From Arthrobacter sp. SO3 (GTDB lineage Bacteria > Actinomycetota > Actinomycetes > Actinomycetales > Micrococcaceae), in NCBI RefSeq assembly GCF_020532825.1, contig NZ_MQTS01000093.1, positions 13,814-63,617 on the forward strand: a DNA stretch of 49,804 nucleotides, written 5' to 3'. This document shows, one piece after another, positions 18,246 to 25,614 of the stretch. The position numbers and the translations under genes are program-made. The notes under the pieces are model-generated. The model worked only from the letters and a program-made list of their open reading frames with translations. It had not been told where the DNA came from and did no database searches. Numbering within the stretch: the stretch's first letter is position 1; every line of letters begins with the position of its first letter.

Positions 18246-18796
18246 CAGTGGCCCTCCTGCCGGTGATGCCGGAGGTGCGGGGCGAGCGGGACGACCAGCA
18301 CCGGCCGGTGCTGGCGGTGGGTCAGGTGGACCGCCACGGTGCCGACGAGCAGCTCCTCCAACCGGGCTCCCAGGCCGCGTTCGCGGGTCCCAACGACGAT
18401 GACGGACGCGTCCGCGGACTCGGCCAGCCGGCCCAGGGCCCGGGCGGGCTCCCCGGCGAGGGTCACGAAGGACCAGCGGACCCCGCTTCCGTCCAAGGCT
18501 TCCTGCAGGCGGTCTTTGATGCCTGCGCTGATCCCTTCGATGTCGTCGTCGATCCCGTCCGGATCAATTGGCAGGGCCTCGACCCGGCCGTCCGGCTCTT
18601 CAGTCAGGTAGGTGGTGACGTCCACGTACGCGCAGACCAGATCGACGTTCAGGCTGAAGGCCAGCTCCGCGGCCCGGTGCGCGACCGCCAGGGGCTGGCC
18701 GGGCACGACCCCCATCAGTACGGGCCCGGTGATCTTTCGCGGGACGTACGGGATGGGCCCCGTGTTGGGCCGGGTTTCCTTCGAGGGATAATTCAT
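18245..18796 (-). CDS. Universal stress protein (UspA family)
   Basis: This is a 183-residue single-domain universal stress protein with an alpha/beta Rossmann-like fold. The ATP-binding signature near the C-terminus is VVGTRERGLGARLEELLVGTVAVHLTHRQ (G-2x-G-9x-G pattern), followed by the terminal RPVLVVPLA strand. The start is supported by AGGAGC four bases upstream. It lies between enolase and the FluC genes and overlaps the first FluC start. Universal stress proteins are among the genes known to be placed under fluoride riboswitches. The molecular role here is unknown. Confidence 0.9.
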   Translation of the reverse strand: MNYPSKETRPNTGPIPYVPRKITGPVLMGVVPGQPLAVAHRAAELAFSLNVDLVCAYVDVTTYLTEEPDGRVEALPIDPDGIDDDIEGISAGIKDRLQEALDGSGVRWSFVTLAGEPARALGRLAESADASVIVVGTRERGLGARLEELLVGTVAVHLTHRQHRPVLVVPLAPHLRHHRQEGH

Positions 18797-18818
18797 GGGC
18801 GCTCCTGCAAGTCGGTGT

Positions 18819-20105
18819 CTACTGATCGTTGAGGTGGGTTCCGGTGGGCCCGTAGGGCAGCTCCGGATACTCGTCGGTGATCTCCAGGAGCCGGTTGTAT
18901 TTGGCGACGCGTTCCCCCCGGGCGGGCGCCCCGGATTTCAGCTGCCCGCAACCGGATCCCACCACAAGATCCGCGACGAAAGTATCGTCGGTCTCTCCGG
19001 AACGGTGCGAGACCATCGCCCCGAAGCCGCCCTTACTGGCTGCGGTGAGGGTGTCGAAGGTTTCGCTCACGGTTCCGGCCTGGTTCGGTTTGATCAGCAC
19101 CGCGGTCGCCGACGCGGTCCGGATGCCCTCCCGGACCCGGTCCGCGGAGGTGACGAACAAATCGTCCCCGACCACCTGCACCCGGTTCCCGAGGGCCGCG
19201 GTCAGCGCGGGCCACCCCTCGGTGTCCTCTTCGGCCAAAGGGTCCTCCAGGCTCCAGATCGGGTAGTCGGTGATGAGCCGGTCGTAGTAGGAGATCATCT
19301 GCTCCGGGGTGTACGCCTTGCCCGCGACCGTGTAGGTGCCGTCCGCGTAGAAGGAGTTCGCGGCCGGGTCCAGGGCGATCGCCACCCCGTGCCGGCCGGG
19401 GGTGTAGCAGGCGTCCCCGATGGCGGCCACGATGAGGTCCAGGGCTTCCTCGGGGCGGGCGATGGCCGGGGCGTACCCGCCTTCATCACCCAGGCCGGTG
19501 GCGAGGCCTTGTTTATGCAGCCGCCGGGCCAGCGCGTGGTAGACATCCGATCCCCAGCGGACCCCGTCGGCAAACGTCGGAGCGCCGGCCGGGGCGATCA
19601 TGAACTCCTGGAACTCCAGCGGGTTCGCCGCATGCTGGCCGCCGTTCAGGACGTTGAAGTGTGGCACCGGCAGCCGTCCGGCCTTCCCCAGCGTCTGCCC
19701 GATCCAGACATGCAGCGGCGTCCCGGCCGCGGCCGCGAAGGCCCGGGCAGCGGCCATGGACACCGCGACGATCGCGTTCGCGCCCAGCCGTGAGCGGCCC
19801 GGCGTGCCGTCCAGGGCAACGAGTGCCCCGTCCAGATCCGCCAGGCTCCGCCAGCTCCGGGAGGTCAGCAACTCAGTGATTTCGGTCCGGACGTTGGCCA
19901 CGGCCTTCTGCACGCCCCGGCCGGAGTACTCCTGGCCGCCGTCGCGCAGTTCAACGGCCTCATGCACTCCGGTGGACGCCCCCGACGGCGCCGACGCCAC
20001 CGACACCGCGCCATCCCCGGTGGTGAGCCAGACCTTCACCGTGGGATAGCCCCGGGAGTCCAGGATCTGCAGGGCACGCACCCCGGTGATCTGAAGTTCA
20101 TTCAT
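18819..20105 (-). CDS. eno: Enolase, fluoride-operon copy
   Basis: This 428-residue enolase interconverts 2-phosphoglycerate and phosphoenolpyruvate with Mg2+. All key residues are present: the mobile loop SGASTG (41-46), catalytic Glu208 (GDEGGYAP), Mg2+ ligands Asp246, Glu287 and Asp314, catalytic Lys339 and His367 (SHRSGET). The start at 20105 gives the usual N-terminus (LQILDSRG). Ten further codons are open upstream, but GGAG lies ten bases before this ATG. Compared with the usual housekeeping form, the N-terminus (NELQITGVRAL, YPTVKVWLTTGDG) and the KPNQAGTVSETFDTL segment differ. Fluoride classically inhibits enolase. A copy inside a fluoride-riboswitch operon is therefore a candidate inhibitor-tolerant or dosage-compensating enzyme. 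Confidence 0.96.
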   Translation of the reverse strand: MNELQITGVRALQILDSRGYPTVKVWLTTGDGAVSVASAPSGASTGVHEAVELRDGGQEYSGRGVQKAVANVRTEITELLTSRSWRSLADLDGALVALDGTPGRSRLGANAIVAVSMAAARAFAAAAGTPLHVWIGQTLGKAGRLPVPHFNVLNGGQHAANPLEFQEFMIAPAGAPTFADGVRWGSDVYHALARRLHKQGLATGLGDEGGYAPAIARPEEALDLIVAAIGDACYTPGRHGVAIALDPAANSFYADGTYTVAGKAYTPEQMISYYDRLITDYPIWSLEDPLAEEDTEGWPALTAALGNRVQVVGDDLFVTSADRVREGIRTASATAVLIKPNQAGTVSETFDTLTAASKGGFGAMVSHRSGETDDTFVADLVVGSGCGQLKSGAPARGERVAKYNRLLEITDEYPELPYGPTGTHLNDQ

Positions 20106-20136
20106 GATGACATTCTCCGATTTTTTCGTCCTCATC

Positions 20137-20901
20137 TCAGGTCCCGCCGGCGGCAGCGACCAGGGCGGCGGCGGTCCGCGCCGCCAACGGATTCAGATAC
20201 TCCCCGCCCCGCACCATGGGTGCCAGGTCCGGGGTGAAGCGGTAAACGAGCGGCTGACCCGTGGGGAGGTTCAGTTCCTCGACCTCGGCATGGGAGAGCC
20301 TGTCCAGGACAAAGCACAGCGCCCGCAGGGAGTTCCCGTGTCCGATCACGAGCACGTCCTCCCCTTCCCGGAGCCGGCGCCGGAGGTGCTGGTGCCAGAA
20401 GTTGCGGACCCTCTTGACCACCCCGCAGAGCGATTCGGTGGCCAGGACAGCTTCCGGGGGCAGCCCGGCGAAGGCCCTGCTATGCCGGATCGCGGCAAGC
20501 TGGCCCGAGGGCATCGGCGGGGGCGCCCCATAGAAGGAGCGCCGCCAGAAGCGGAACACCTCCGGCCCGAGCTCGCTCAGCAGTTCCTCCCTTAATTTGC
20601 CGGTGAGGGAGCCGTAACTTCGCTCGTTCAGTTCCCACGCCGGAACCACCGGCAGCGCAGGGCAGCCGGGCAGATCCAGGACGTCCAGCACAATGCGGGC
20701 CGTCTGATGTGTTCGGGACAGGGTGGAGGTGTAAACGGCGTCGGGGAAAAAAGTGGCTGCCGCCAACAGCGCCCCTGCGGCAGCGGCTTCGCCTTCTCCG
20801 GCGGCGCTCAGCGGCGGGTCCAGCAACCCTGTAAACCGGTTCTGGGCATTCAGGACGCTCTGTCCGTGGCGGAGCAGTACGAGCGCGCCGGGTGCGGGCA
20901 T
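20137..20901 (-). CDS. gpmA: 2,3-bisphosphoglycerate-dependent phosphoglycerate mutase
   Basis: This 254-residue cofactor-dependent phosphoglycerate mutase, the glycolytic step just before enolase, belongs to the histidine phosphatase superfamily. It shows the LLRHGQS motif with phospho-acceptor His12, NRFTGLLDPPLSAAGE, catalytic Glu93 in ELNERSYGSLTGK, and His188 in VIGHGNSLRAL. The C-terminal LNLPTGQPLVY segment is the mutase hallmark that separates it from general phosphatases. It is the first gene of the minus-strand operon, 31 bases upstream of eno. Its ribosome site AGGTAGG lies inside a hairpin that directly follows a fluoride riboswitch aptamer, so its translation is probably fluoride-controlled. 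Confidence 0.93.
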   Translation of the reverse strand: MPAPGALVLLRHGQSVLNAQNRFTGLLDPPLSAAGEGEAAAAGALLAAATFFPDAVYTSTLSRTHQTARIVLDVLDLPGCPALPVVPAWELNERSYGSLTGKLREELLSELGPEVFRFWRRSFYGAPPPMPSGQLAAIRHSRAFAGLPPEAVLATESLCGVVKRVRNFWHQHLRRRLREGEDVLVIGHGNSLRALCFVLDRLSHAEVEELNLPTGQPLVYRFTPDLAPMVRGGEYLNPLAARTAAALVAAAGGT

Positions 20902-20907
20902 GAGTCA

Positions 20908-21002
20908 CCTACCTTCGATCAGCAAAGGTAGGAACCATTAGCCAGGAGGCGGTTCGAACAACGGCACCCTACGGGCGGGCTGTTCCGGCGGGATCCATCA
21001 CC
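20908..21002 (-). promoter_or_regulatory. Fluoride riboswitch (crcB motif) upstream of gpmA-eno-usp-crcB-crcB-MFS
   Basis: Read on the minus strand, the leader has the crcB-motif core GGTGATGGATCCCGCC at 21002-20987. After a variable hairpin region it has TGGCTAATGGTTCCTACC, ending at 20927. GGTG can pair with CGCC as the pseudoknot, and GGATCC with GGTTCC as P1 (one U-U mismatch). Directly after this, CCTACCTT (20932-20925) forms a perfect eight-base stem with AAGGTAGG (20915-20908). That stem shares bases with the 3' arm of P1 and hides the ribosome site five bases before the gpmA ATG. This fits a switch in which fluoride binding frees translation. Mode of action is inferred; the motif itself is strong. 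Confidence 0.9.
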
Positions 21003-21053
21003 GTGAACAGAGACTACAGGCACAGAGTCGACAGCCGCCACCATATGACGCGC

Positions 21054-21914
21054 TCATTCTGCTGGCTCAGCACCCCGGATGTCCTGGTGGAACCCCGGTT
21101 CGCTGGCATCAGCGGCCAGATACAGCGGCAGACCCCAGCCGGCGAAGAAGCCGACAGCCTCGATCCAGGACGCATTCTCCGCACCTCCCACCGGGGCTCC
21201 GGAGTCCGTCATGGATTCGGTCAGGTGCCGCATCCGCCCCCGGATTTCCCGCAAGCGGAGCGCCACCGCGTGCCGCAGCTCCTCCGGGAGTGGACGGCTC
21301 CGGGCCAGGTGGAAACGGCAGAACAGCACCGGGTCGCCGTCGCCCTCCGGCGCGTCAGGGTCACAGCCGGTACAGACCCGGTCACGCCAGAGCGGCAGGG
21401 TCTCCCGGCACCACACGGCAGTATGGGCCAGCCCGTTAGCTTCGACAGTAAGGGCCTCGGTGTTGGAGTTCGCGTAACCCATCCGCAGGCCGGGCAGGTC
21501 CGGGGAGGCCATTTCCTCACAAATCCGGCACGGCCCCACAGGCAGAAGTACGTCGTCCGGATGCCTGTGCAGCAGGGTGCTCTTCTGGTTCAGCCCGGCC
21601 GCGACGTGTTCAAGGAGATCTTCATAGAGGACCGTGACGTCGAAGGGCTGGTGCCCGCCGCGGACTCCGGCGCCGGCCTGCCACAGCTCGATCTCCACGA
21701 CCGCGTAGGCCCAGGTGTGCCGGGGACACAACCCGAGCGACGCACGCAGCAACCGACGCATGCTCCCGTCCATGATGTCCCCGTGGATGAACGACCACAG
21801 CTGGCGCACTTCCTCCGGGGACAGTTCCAGCGGGCCTATCGGGACCAGCGCGCCGGTGAGCTTGACCCGGTCGCGCGTTTCCGGGGTTCCGGGCCGAATT
21901 CGATTTCCAGTCAT
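21054..21914 (-). CDS. Unrecognised Cys/His-rich protein behind a fluoride riboswitch
   Basis: I do not recognise this 286-residue soluble protein. It has a regular set of possible metal ligands: Cys63-x2-His66 (CPRH), Cys129-x2-Cys132 (CRIC), Cys169, Cys181-x2-Cys184 (CTGC) and Cys199-x2-His202 (CRFH). Together these look like zinc-binding treble-clef or knuckle elements of the kind found in DUF6062-like proteins. A helical linker and an Ala/Gly-rich C-terminus follow. There is no signal peptide or membrane helix. The start at 21914 was chosen because a fluoride aptamer plus hairpin ends just before it. An open extension to 21953 would run through the riboswitch hairpin. The gene lies 50 bases upstream of the next fluoride aptamer, in the same direction as the fluoride operon. 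Confidence 0.82.
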   Translation of the reverse strand: MTGNRIRPGTPETRDRVKLTGALVPIGPLELSPEEVRQLWSFIHGDIMDGSMRRLLRASLGLCPRHTWAYAVVEIELWQAGAGVRGGHQPFDVTVLYEDLLEHVAAGLNQKSTLLHRHPDDVLLPVGPCRICEEMASPDLPGLRMGYANSNTEALTVEANGLAHTAVWCRETLPLWRDRVCTGCDPDAPEGDGDPVLFCRFHLARSRPLPEELRHAVALRLREIRGRMRHLTESMTDSGAPVGGAENASWIEAVGFFAGWGLPLYLAADASEPGFHQDIRGAEPAE

Positions 21915-21921
21915 GGCGAGT

Positions 21922-22010
21922 GTCCTGCCCTTCGCATTCGGGGCAGGACCCATCAGCCACCTCGGCGGTCCGAACCGGTGAATCGGCCGGTTCCGGCGGG
22001 ATCCATCACC
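21922..22010 (-). promoter_or_regulatory. Second fluoride riboswitch (crcB motif) upstream of the unknown Cys/His-rich gene
   Basis: The minus strand reads GGTGATGGATCCCGCC from 22010, then GGAACCGGCC, a variable arm, and GTGGCTGATGGGTCCTGCC at 21960-21942. GGTG/CGCC gives the pseudoknot, and GGATCC/GGGTCC gives P1 with a G-U pair. The following GTCCTGCCC (21949-21941) forms a perfect nine-base stem with GGGCAGGAC (21930-21922), which contains the only plausible ribosome site before the ATG at 21914. The layout is the same as in the first riboswitch, although the hairpin sequences differ, so pairing rather than primary sequence is conserved. Confidence 0.9.
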
Positions 22011-22371
22011 GTTAGAACTAGGCTAAACCCACTGGCTCCGTCCGGCCATGACGTCTGGGCGACATTCCGGGAACTTGCCGCGTTCCAAAGCCTGGTTCGG
22101 GAGAGGCTTTGGGCGAGGGGGTCGTTCTCCTGCCGCTGCCTGCCCTGCCCGAATACCACCGCGTGACCCCGCTGGTGAGATTGTCATACCTACAGGATGA
22201 CGATTAGTGCGTCGACGCCTCGCCTCAATAAAACATTGTAAATTTCTCGCCTGCCGGCGTATGGAAACCGTTAGGGTCCGTTCCGGTGCGGCTTCGCCCG
22301 TGGTGTCATGAATCAAGAGGACACAGCAGCCGCCGTGGCTGCAATCCGATTCCAGGCAGGAGCCAGCCAGA
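22011..22371. other. Intergenic region between the fluoride and potassium loci
   Basis: This region separates divergent transcripts. It holds an unusually A/T-rich patch near 22225-22245 (CAATAAAACATTGTAAATTT) that may be promoter DNA. A TTGTCA element 17 bases from TTAGTG (about 22187-22209) is a weak -35/-10 candidate on the plus strand. No gene is supported. Confidence 0.4.
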
Positions 22372-22983
22372 ATGAACACCACGTCCCGGATGCAGGACAC
22401 GTCGGGCCTGCCCGCCGAGGCCGGTGCCGGCCGGGATTTCGTCGCGGTCGACGACAGCGGAGAGTTTTCGTATCACCGGTCCGAACGGGATCTAATCGCG
22501 GCGTTTGAATACGTCGGGGAAGCTGCCTGCATCATTGACCGCAGCGGCAGCGCCTTCCGTCTGGCTTTGGATCCGCAACGTCACCTGATGCTTGGGCCTT
22601 CGCTGGGCCCGGCGGAATTCCATTGGCTCCGCCAGGCGTGGCTGGACGTGCAAAACGCGCACCCCGAAAGTCACCGGCTTCGCCGTTTCTTCCCGATCAC
22701 TAAAGAAGAGGTGGTCTCGGATGTGTTCGAAATACTCACCTTGGAACACGGGCCAGAGTGGGCCGGGGGTTCCTGGGCTCTGGTCATCAACGGCATTGAA
22801 TCTTATCCCGCCAATTTGGAGGACATTGACCACCGGCTCAGGCACCAGGACCGGCTGGAGCATGTCCGTGTGAGGGACCCTTTCGGGCACATCTACCGGC
22901 CGTTGCGGCACCGCAGGCACTGGTACCTGCCGGCAAGTGCCGGATTCAATCTTTACATTGAAATCCCGGCCCCGTCCCGCTGA
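22372..22983 (+). CDS. Hypothetical protein, 203 aa
   Basis: I do not recognise this protein. It is soluble, with no signal or membrane segment. It reads like a compact alpha/beta domain: FAYHRSERD-like start (YHRSERDLIAAFEYVGEAACIIDRSG), a central GPAEFHWLRQAWLDV helix, a SWALVINGIESYP strand and a basic C-terminal end (GHIYRPLRHRRHWYLP). An AGGAG lies about nine bases before the ATG. It precedes the APC permease by about 220 bases in the same direction. A shared role with potassium or ion transport is possible but unproven. Confidence 0.7.
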   Translation: MNTTSRMQDTSGLPAEAGAGRDFVAVDDSGEFSYHRSERDLIAAFEYVGEAACIIDRSGSAFRLALDPQRHLMLGPSLGPAEFHWLRQAWLDVQNAHPESHRLRRFFPITKEEVVSDVFEILTLEHGPEWAGGSWALVINGIESYPANLEDIDHRLRHQDRLEHVRVRDPFGHIYRPLRHRRHWYLPASAGFNLYIEIPAPSR

Positions 22984-23202
22984 CATCCGTGCCCGCGCCG
23001 CCGCGGGAGGCGGCTAGTGCGGTTCCGGACTCCGCAGTCTCCGGGCCCAGGAGTATCCCCTGCACCAACACCCGTCATATAGGCCGCAAAGGGGGCAGCG
23101 TTAGGGATCCATCAAGATTGACTCCGGGCCGGGAAGCGGCGGCAGGGCCGGTGTTATCGTCGGCGGTGAACACGATGGTGGGCATCGCGCGGAGAGGTAT
23201 GG

Positions 23203-25179
23203 ATGACCACAATGAGCAGGCCGCCGGCGGATCCCTCAGCGGTGCCGCCGGGAGCCAGGGAAAATTTCAGGAGCTGGCTGCTGTTCGGCCTTCAGGACGC
23301 CAAGGGCACTCATCAGGGGCCAGGCGCAGTGGGTGACCCCCATGTGAAGAAGCATCCGTGGTGGCAGGTGATGTGTCTGACCGGTGTCGACTACTTCTCC
23401 ACCCTGGGGTACCAGCCGGCCATCGCTGCCTTGGCCGCCGGCGTGATCTCCCCGCTGGCGACCATGGTGCTGGTGGCTGTCACCTTGTTGGGCGCCCTTC
23501 CGGTGTACCGCCGGGTTGCCGGCGAGAGCCACCGCGGCGAGGGTTCCATCGCCATGCTGGAGCGGCTAATGCCGCGCTGGGGCGGGAAGCTCTTCGTGCT
23601 GGTCCTGCTGGGGTTTGCCGCGACGGACTTCATGATCACCATGACCTTGTCGGCCGCCGATGCCACCGCACACGCTATCCAAAACCCCTTTGTGCCGGGC
23701 TGGATGCAGGGACAGAACGTTCCGATCACGTTGTTTCTACTGGCCCTGCTGGGCGCGGTGTTCCTGCGCGGGTTCAAGGAGGCCATCGGTGTTGCGGTCG
23801 TCCTGGTCGGCATCTACCTGAGCCTTAATGTCGTGGTAGTCATCACAACCATCCTTGAAGTGCTTACGCACCCCGTTGCCGTGGGCGACTGGTGGCTTGC
23901 CCTGACGACCTCGCACGGGAATCCGTTCATGGTGGTCGGGATCGCACTGCTGGTATTCCCCAAGCTGGCCCTGGGCCTGTCCGGCTTCGAAACCGGGGTG
24001 GCCGTGATGCCGCAGATCCAGGGACGCCCCGGTGACACCGAGGAGAAGCCGCTCGGTCGGATCGAGGGCGCCCGCCGGCTGTTGACTACTGCCGCCGTCA
24101 TCATGAGCGCTTTCCTCATCACGACCAGCTTCACCACCGTGATCCTCATCCCGGAGCAGGAGTTCCAGCCGGGAGGGCAGGCCAATGGCCGCGCCCTGGC
24201 GTTCCTGGCCCACGAATACCTCGGGGCCGGCTTCGGCACCGTATACGACATCAGCACCATCGCCATCCTCTGGTTCGCCGGTGCTTCCGCCATGGCGGGC
24301 CTGCTCAACCTTGTCCCCCGGTACCTGCCCCGCTACGGTATGGCTCCCAGCTGGGCACGGGCCGTTCGCCCTCTGGTTCTCGTGTTCACTGGCATCGGGT
24401 TTCTGGTCACCCGGCTGTTCGATGCCGACGTCGATGCCCAGGGCGGCGCGTACGCCACCGGTGTGCTGGTGCTGATGACCTCCGCCGCGGTGGCCGTGAC
24501 ACTGTCCGCCCGGCGCGGAAAGCAGCGCAAACGCACCATCGGGTTCGGTGTCATCGCCGTGGTGTTCATCTACACCACGGTGGCGAACATTTTTGAACGG
24601 CCCGAAGGAATCCGGATCGCAGCGTTCTTTATTGTGGGCATCATCGTGATTTCGCTGCTCTCGCGCATCCGGCGTTCCTTTGAACTCCACGCCACCCACG
24701 TCCACTTGGACCGCCAGGCGCTGGAGTTTGTGTCCTCGAATCTGGACGGGCCGATATCGATCATCGCCCACGAACCTTTGCGTCTCAGCCCCGAGGCCTA
24801 CCGGGACAAACTGGGCTCCGCCATCGAAGTCAGCCACCTTCCGGTGGACTCCCAGGCGTTGTTCCTGGAAGTGATCGTGGATGATTCTTCAGACTTTGAA
24901 ACGGCGCTGGAGGTCCGTGGGGTGACCCGGCACGGGTACCGGATCCTGGAGGTCCACGGCCCCGTGGTGCCAAACACGATCGCCTCGGTGCTGCTGCACA
25001 TCCGGGACGTGACCGGCCTGATGCCGCACATCTACTTCCGCTGGACCGAAGGGAACCCGGTCGCTAACCTGCTGCGCTTCCTCGCGTTCGGCGAAGGCGA
25101 AATCGCCCCAGTCACCCGCGAAGTGCTACGCGAAGCAGAACCCGATGTCACCAAACGGCCCTGGGTCCACGTCGGCTGA
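23203..25179 (+). CDS. APC-family permease with C-terminal cytoplasmic domain
   Basis: This 658-residue amino acid-polyamine-cation superfamily permease has about 12 membrane helices. The first is [20 protein letters not shown], where the helix-1 unwound segment is '[11 protein letters not shown]'. A soluble C-terminal region of about 160 residues starts near residue 500 ([18 protein letters not shown]). The arrangement of a permease plus cytoplasmic alpha/beta tail recalls the KimA/KUP-like potassium and amino-acid transporters. It lies just upstream of kdp, so potassium uptake is a reasonable idea, but an amino-acid substrate is equally possible. The start ATG follows GGAGAGG by five bases. 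Confidence 0.86.
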   Translation: MTTMSRPPADPSAVPPGARENFRSWLLFGLQDAKGTHQGPGAVGDPHVKKHPWWQVMCLTGVDYFSTLGYQPAIAALAAGVISPLATMVLVAVTLLGALPVYRRVAGESHRGEGSIAMLERLMPRWGGKLFVLVLLGFAATDFMITMTLSAADATAHAIQNPFVPGWMQGQNVPITLFLLALLGAVFLRGFKEAIGVAVVLVGIYLSLNVVVVITTILEVLTHPVAVGDWWLALTTSHGNPFMVVGIALLVFPKLALGLSGFETGVAVMPQIQGRPGDTEEKPLGRIEGARRLLTTAAVIMSAFLITTSFTTVILIPEQEFQPGGQANGRALAFLAHEYLGAGFGTVYDISTIAILWFAGASAMAGLLNLVPRYLPRYGMAPSWARAVRPLVLVFTGIGFLVTRLFDADVDAQGGAYATGVLVLMTSAAVAVTLSARRGKQRKRTIGFGVIAVVFIYTTVANIFERPEGIRIAAFFIVGIIVISLLSRIRRSFELHATHVHLDRQALEFVSSNLDGPISIIAHEPLRLSPEAYRDKLGSAIEVSHLPVDSQALFLEVIVDDSSDFETALEVRGVTRHGYRILEVHGPVVPNTIASVLLHIRDVTGLMPHIYFRWTEGNPVANLLRFLAFGEGEIAPVTREVLREAEPDVTKRPWVHVG

Positions 25180-25267
25180 ATCCGCCGGCCGGACACAACC
25201 CCGGATGAGCGCAGCGACCCTTTGTCCTGACCCGACTGCCGGCGCGGGTCCGGAATTTCCCGCCCAC

Positions 25268-25325
25268 GTTAAGACCGCGTCAAGATCGGCGCTCCGTGCG
25301 TTAAGGAACCGTCAGGAACCGGTTC
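25268..25325 (+). promoter_or_regulatory. Phased direct repeats upstream of kdp, probable KdpE operator
   Basis: Four copies of GT(T/C)A(A/G)G(A/G) lie at 25268, 25279, 25300 and 25311. The spacing is 11, 21 and 11 bases, so all face the same side of the helix. OmpR-family regulators such as KdpE bind pairs of direct repeats spaced about 11 bases apart. The array is followed by the palindrome GAACCGGTTC (25316-25325) and a TTGACT box (25344). No good -10 element is evident at the usual spacing. Confidence 0.55.
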
Positions 25326-25392
25326 TTTGCCTCCGGAGAGGAGTTGACTTTCAGTAGCCCCGCGAACGGGGTGCGGATGAAAGGAACCTGAA

Positions 25393-25512
25393 ATGGCCGA
25401 TGTGGCTGTTATTGGAATTCTCATGGTGTCCATGGGTTTCGTGATGTGGATCGGCCACGTTCTGGCCGGGATGGTCGGCGCTGCCGATGACCGGCAGGAG
25501 GGCGGACAATGA
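25393..25512 (+). CDS. Small membrane protein, 39 aa, translationally coupled to kdpF
   Basis: This small ORF has an AAAGGAAC ribosome site five bases before its ATG. It encodes one hydrophobic helix (VAVIGILMVSMGFVMWIGHVLAGMV) and a short charged tail (AADDRQEGGQ). Its stop overlaps the kdpF start as ATGA, the same coupling used by kdpA-kdpB in this operon. It is not kdpF, which follows intact. A small additional Kdp-associated membrane peptide is the simplest reading. I do not recognise a family. Confidence 0.65.
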   Translation: MADVAVIGILMVSMGFVMWIGHVLAGMVGAADDRQEGGQ

Positions 25513-25607
25513 GCGCCGACGCGGTCATGTGGCTCGTCCTGCTGATTGCGGGACTGTGCCTGTTCGGCTACCTGCTGGCGGTCCTGATCCATCCGGAAAA
25601 GTGGTGA
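25509..25607 (+). CDS. kdpF: Potassium-transporting ATPase subunit F
   Basis: This 32-residue single-helix peptide (VMWLVLLIAGLCLFGYLLAVLIHPEKW) has the KdpF pattern: one membrane helix, a GYL turn and a terminal 'HPEKW', compared with NAEAF/RPEKF in other species. KdpF stabilises the KdpABC potassium pump. It begins at an ATGA overlap with the preceding small gene and ends eight bases before kdpA, matching standard kdpFABC order. Confidence 0.9.
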   Translation: MSADAVMWLVLLIAGLCLFGYLLAVLIHPEKW

Positions 25608-25614
25608 GCGGATC

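Noticed and set aside
23104..23116. Third fluoride-riboswitch-like string (GGATCCATCAAG) upstream of the APC permease
   Set aside because: It lacks the GGTG/CGCC pseudoknot arms and the closing GGCTGATGG segment, and faces away from the permease.
22984..23202. Possible c-di-AMP (ydaO) riboswitch before the APC permease
   Set aside because: No recognisable ydaO core was found; only GC-rich sequence.
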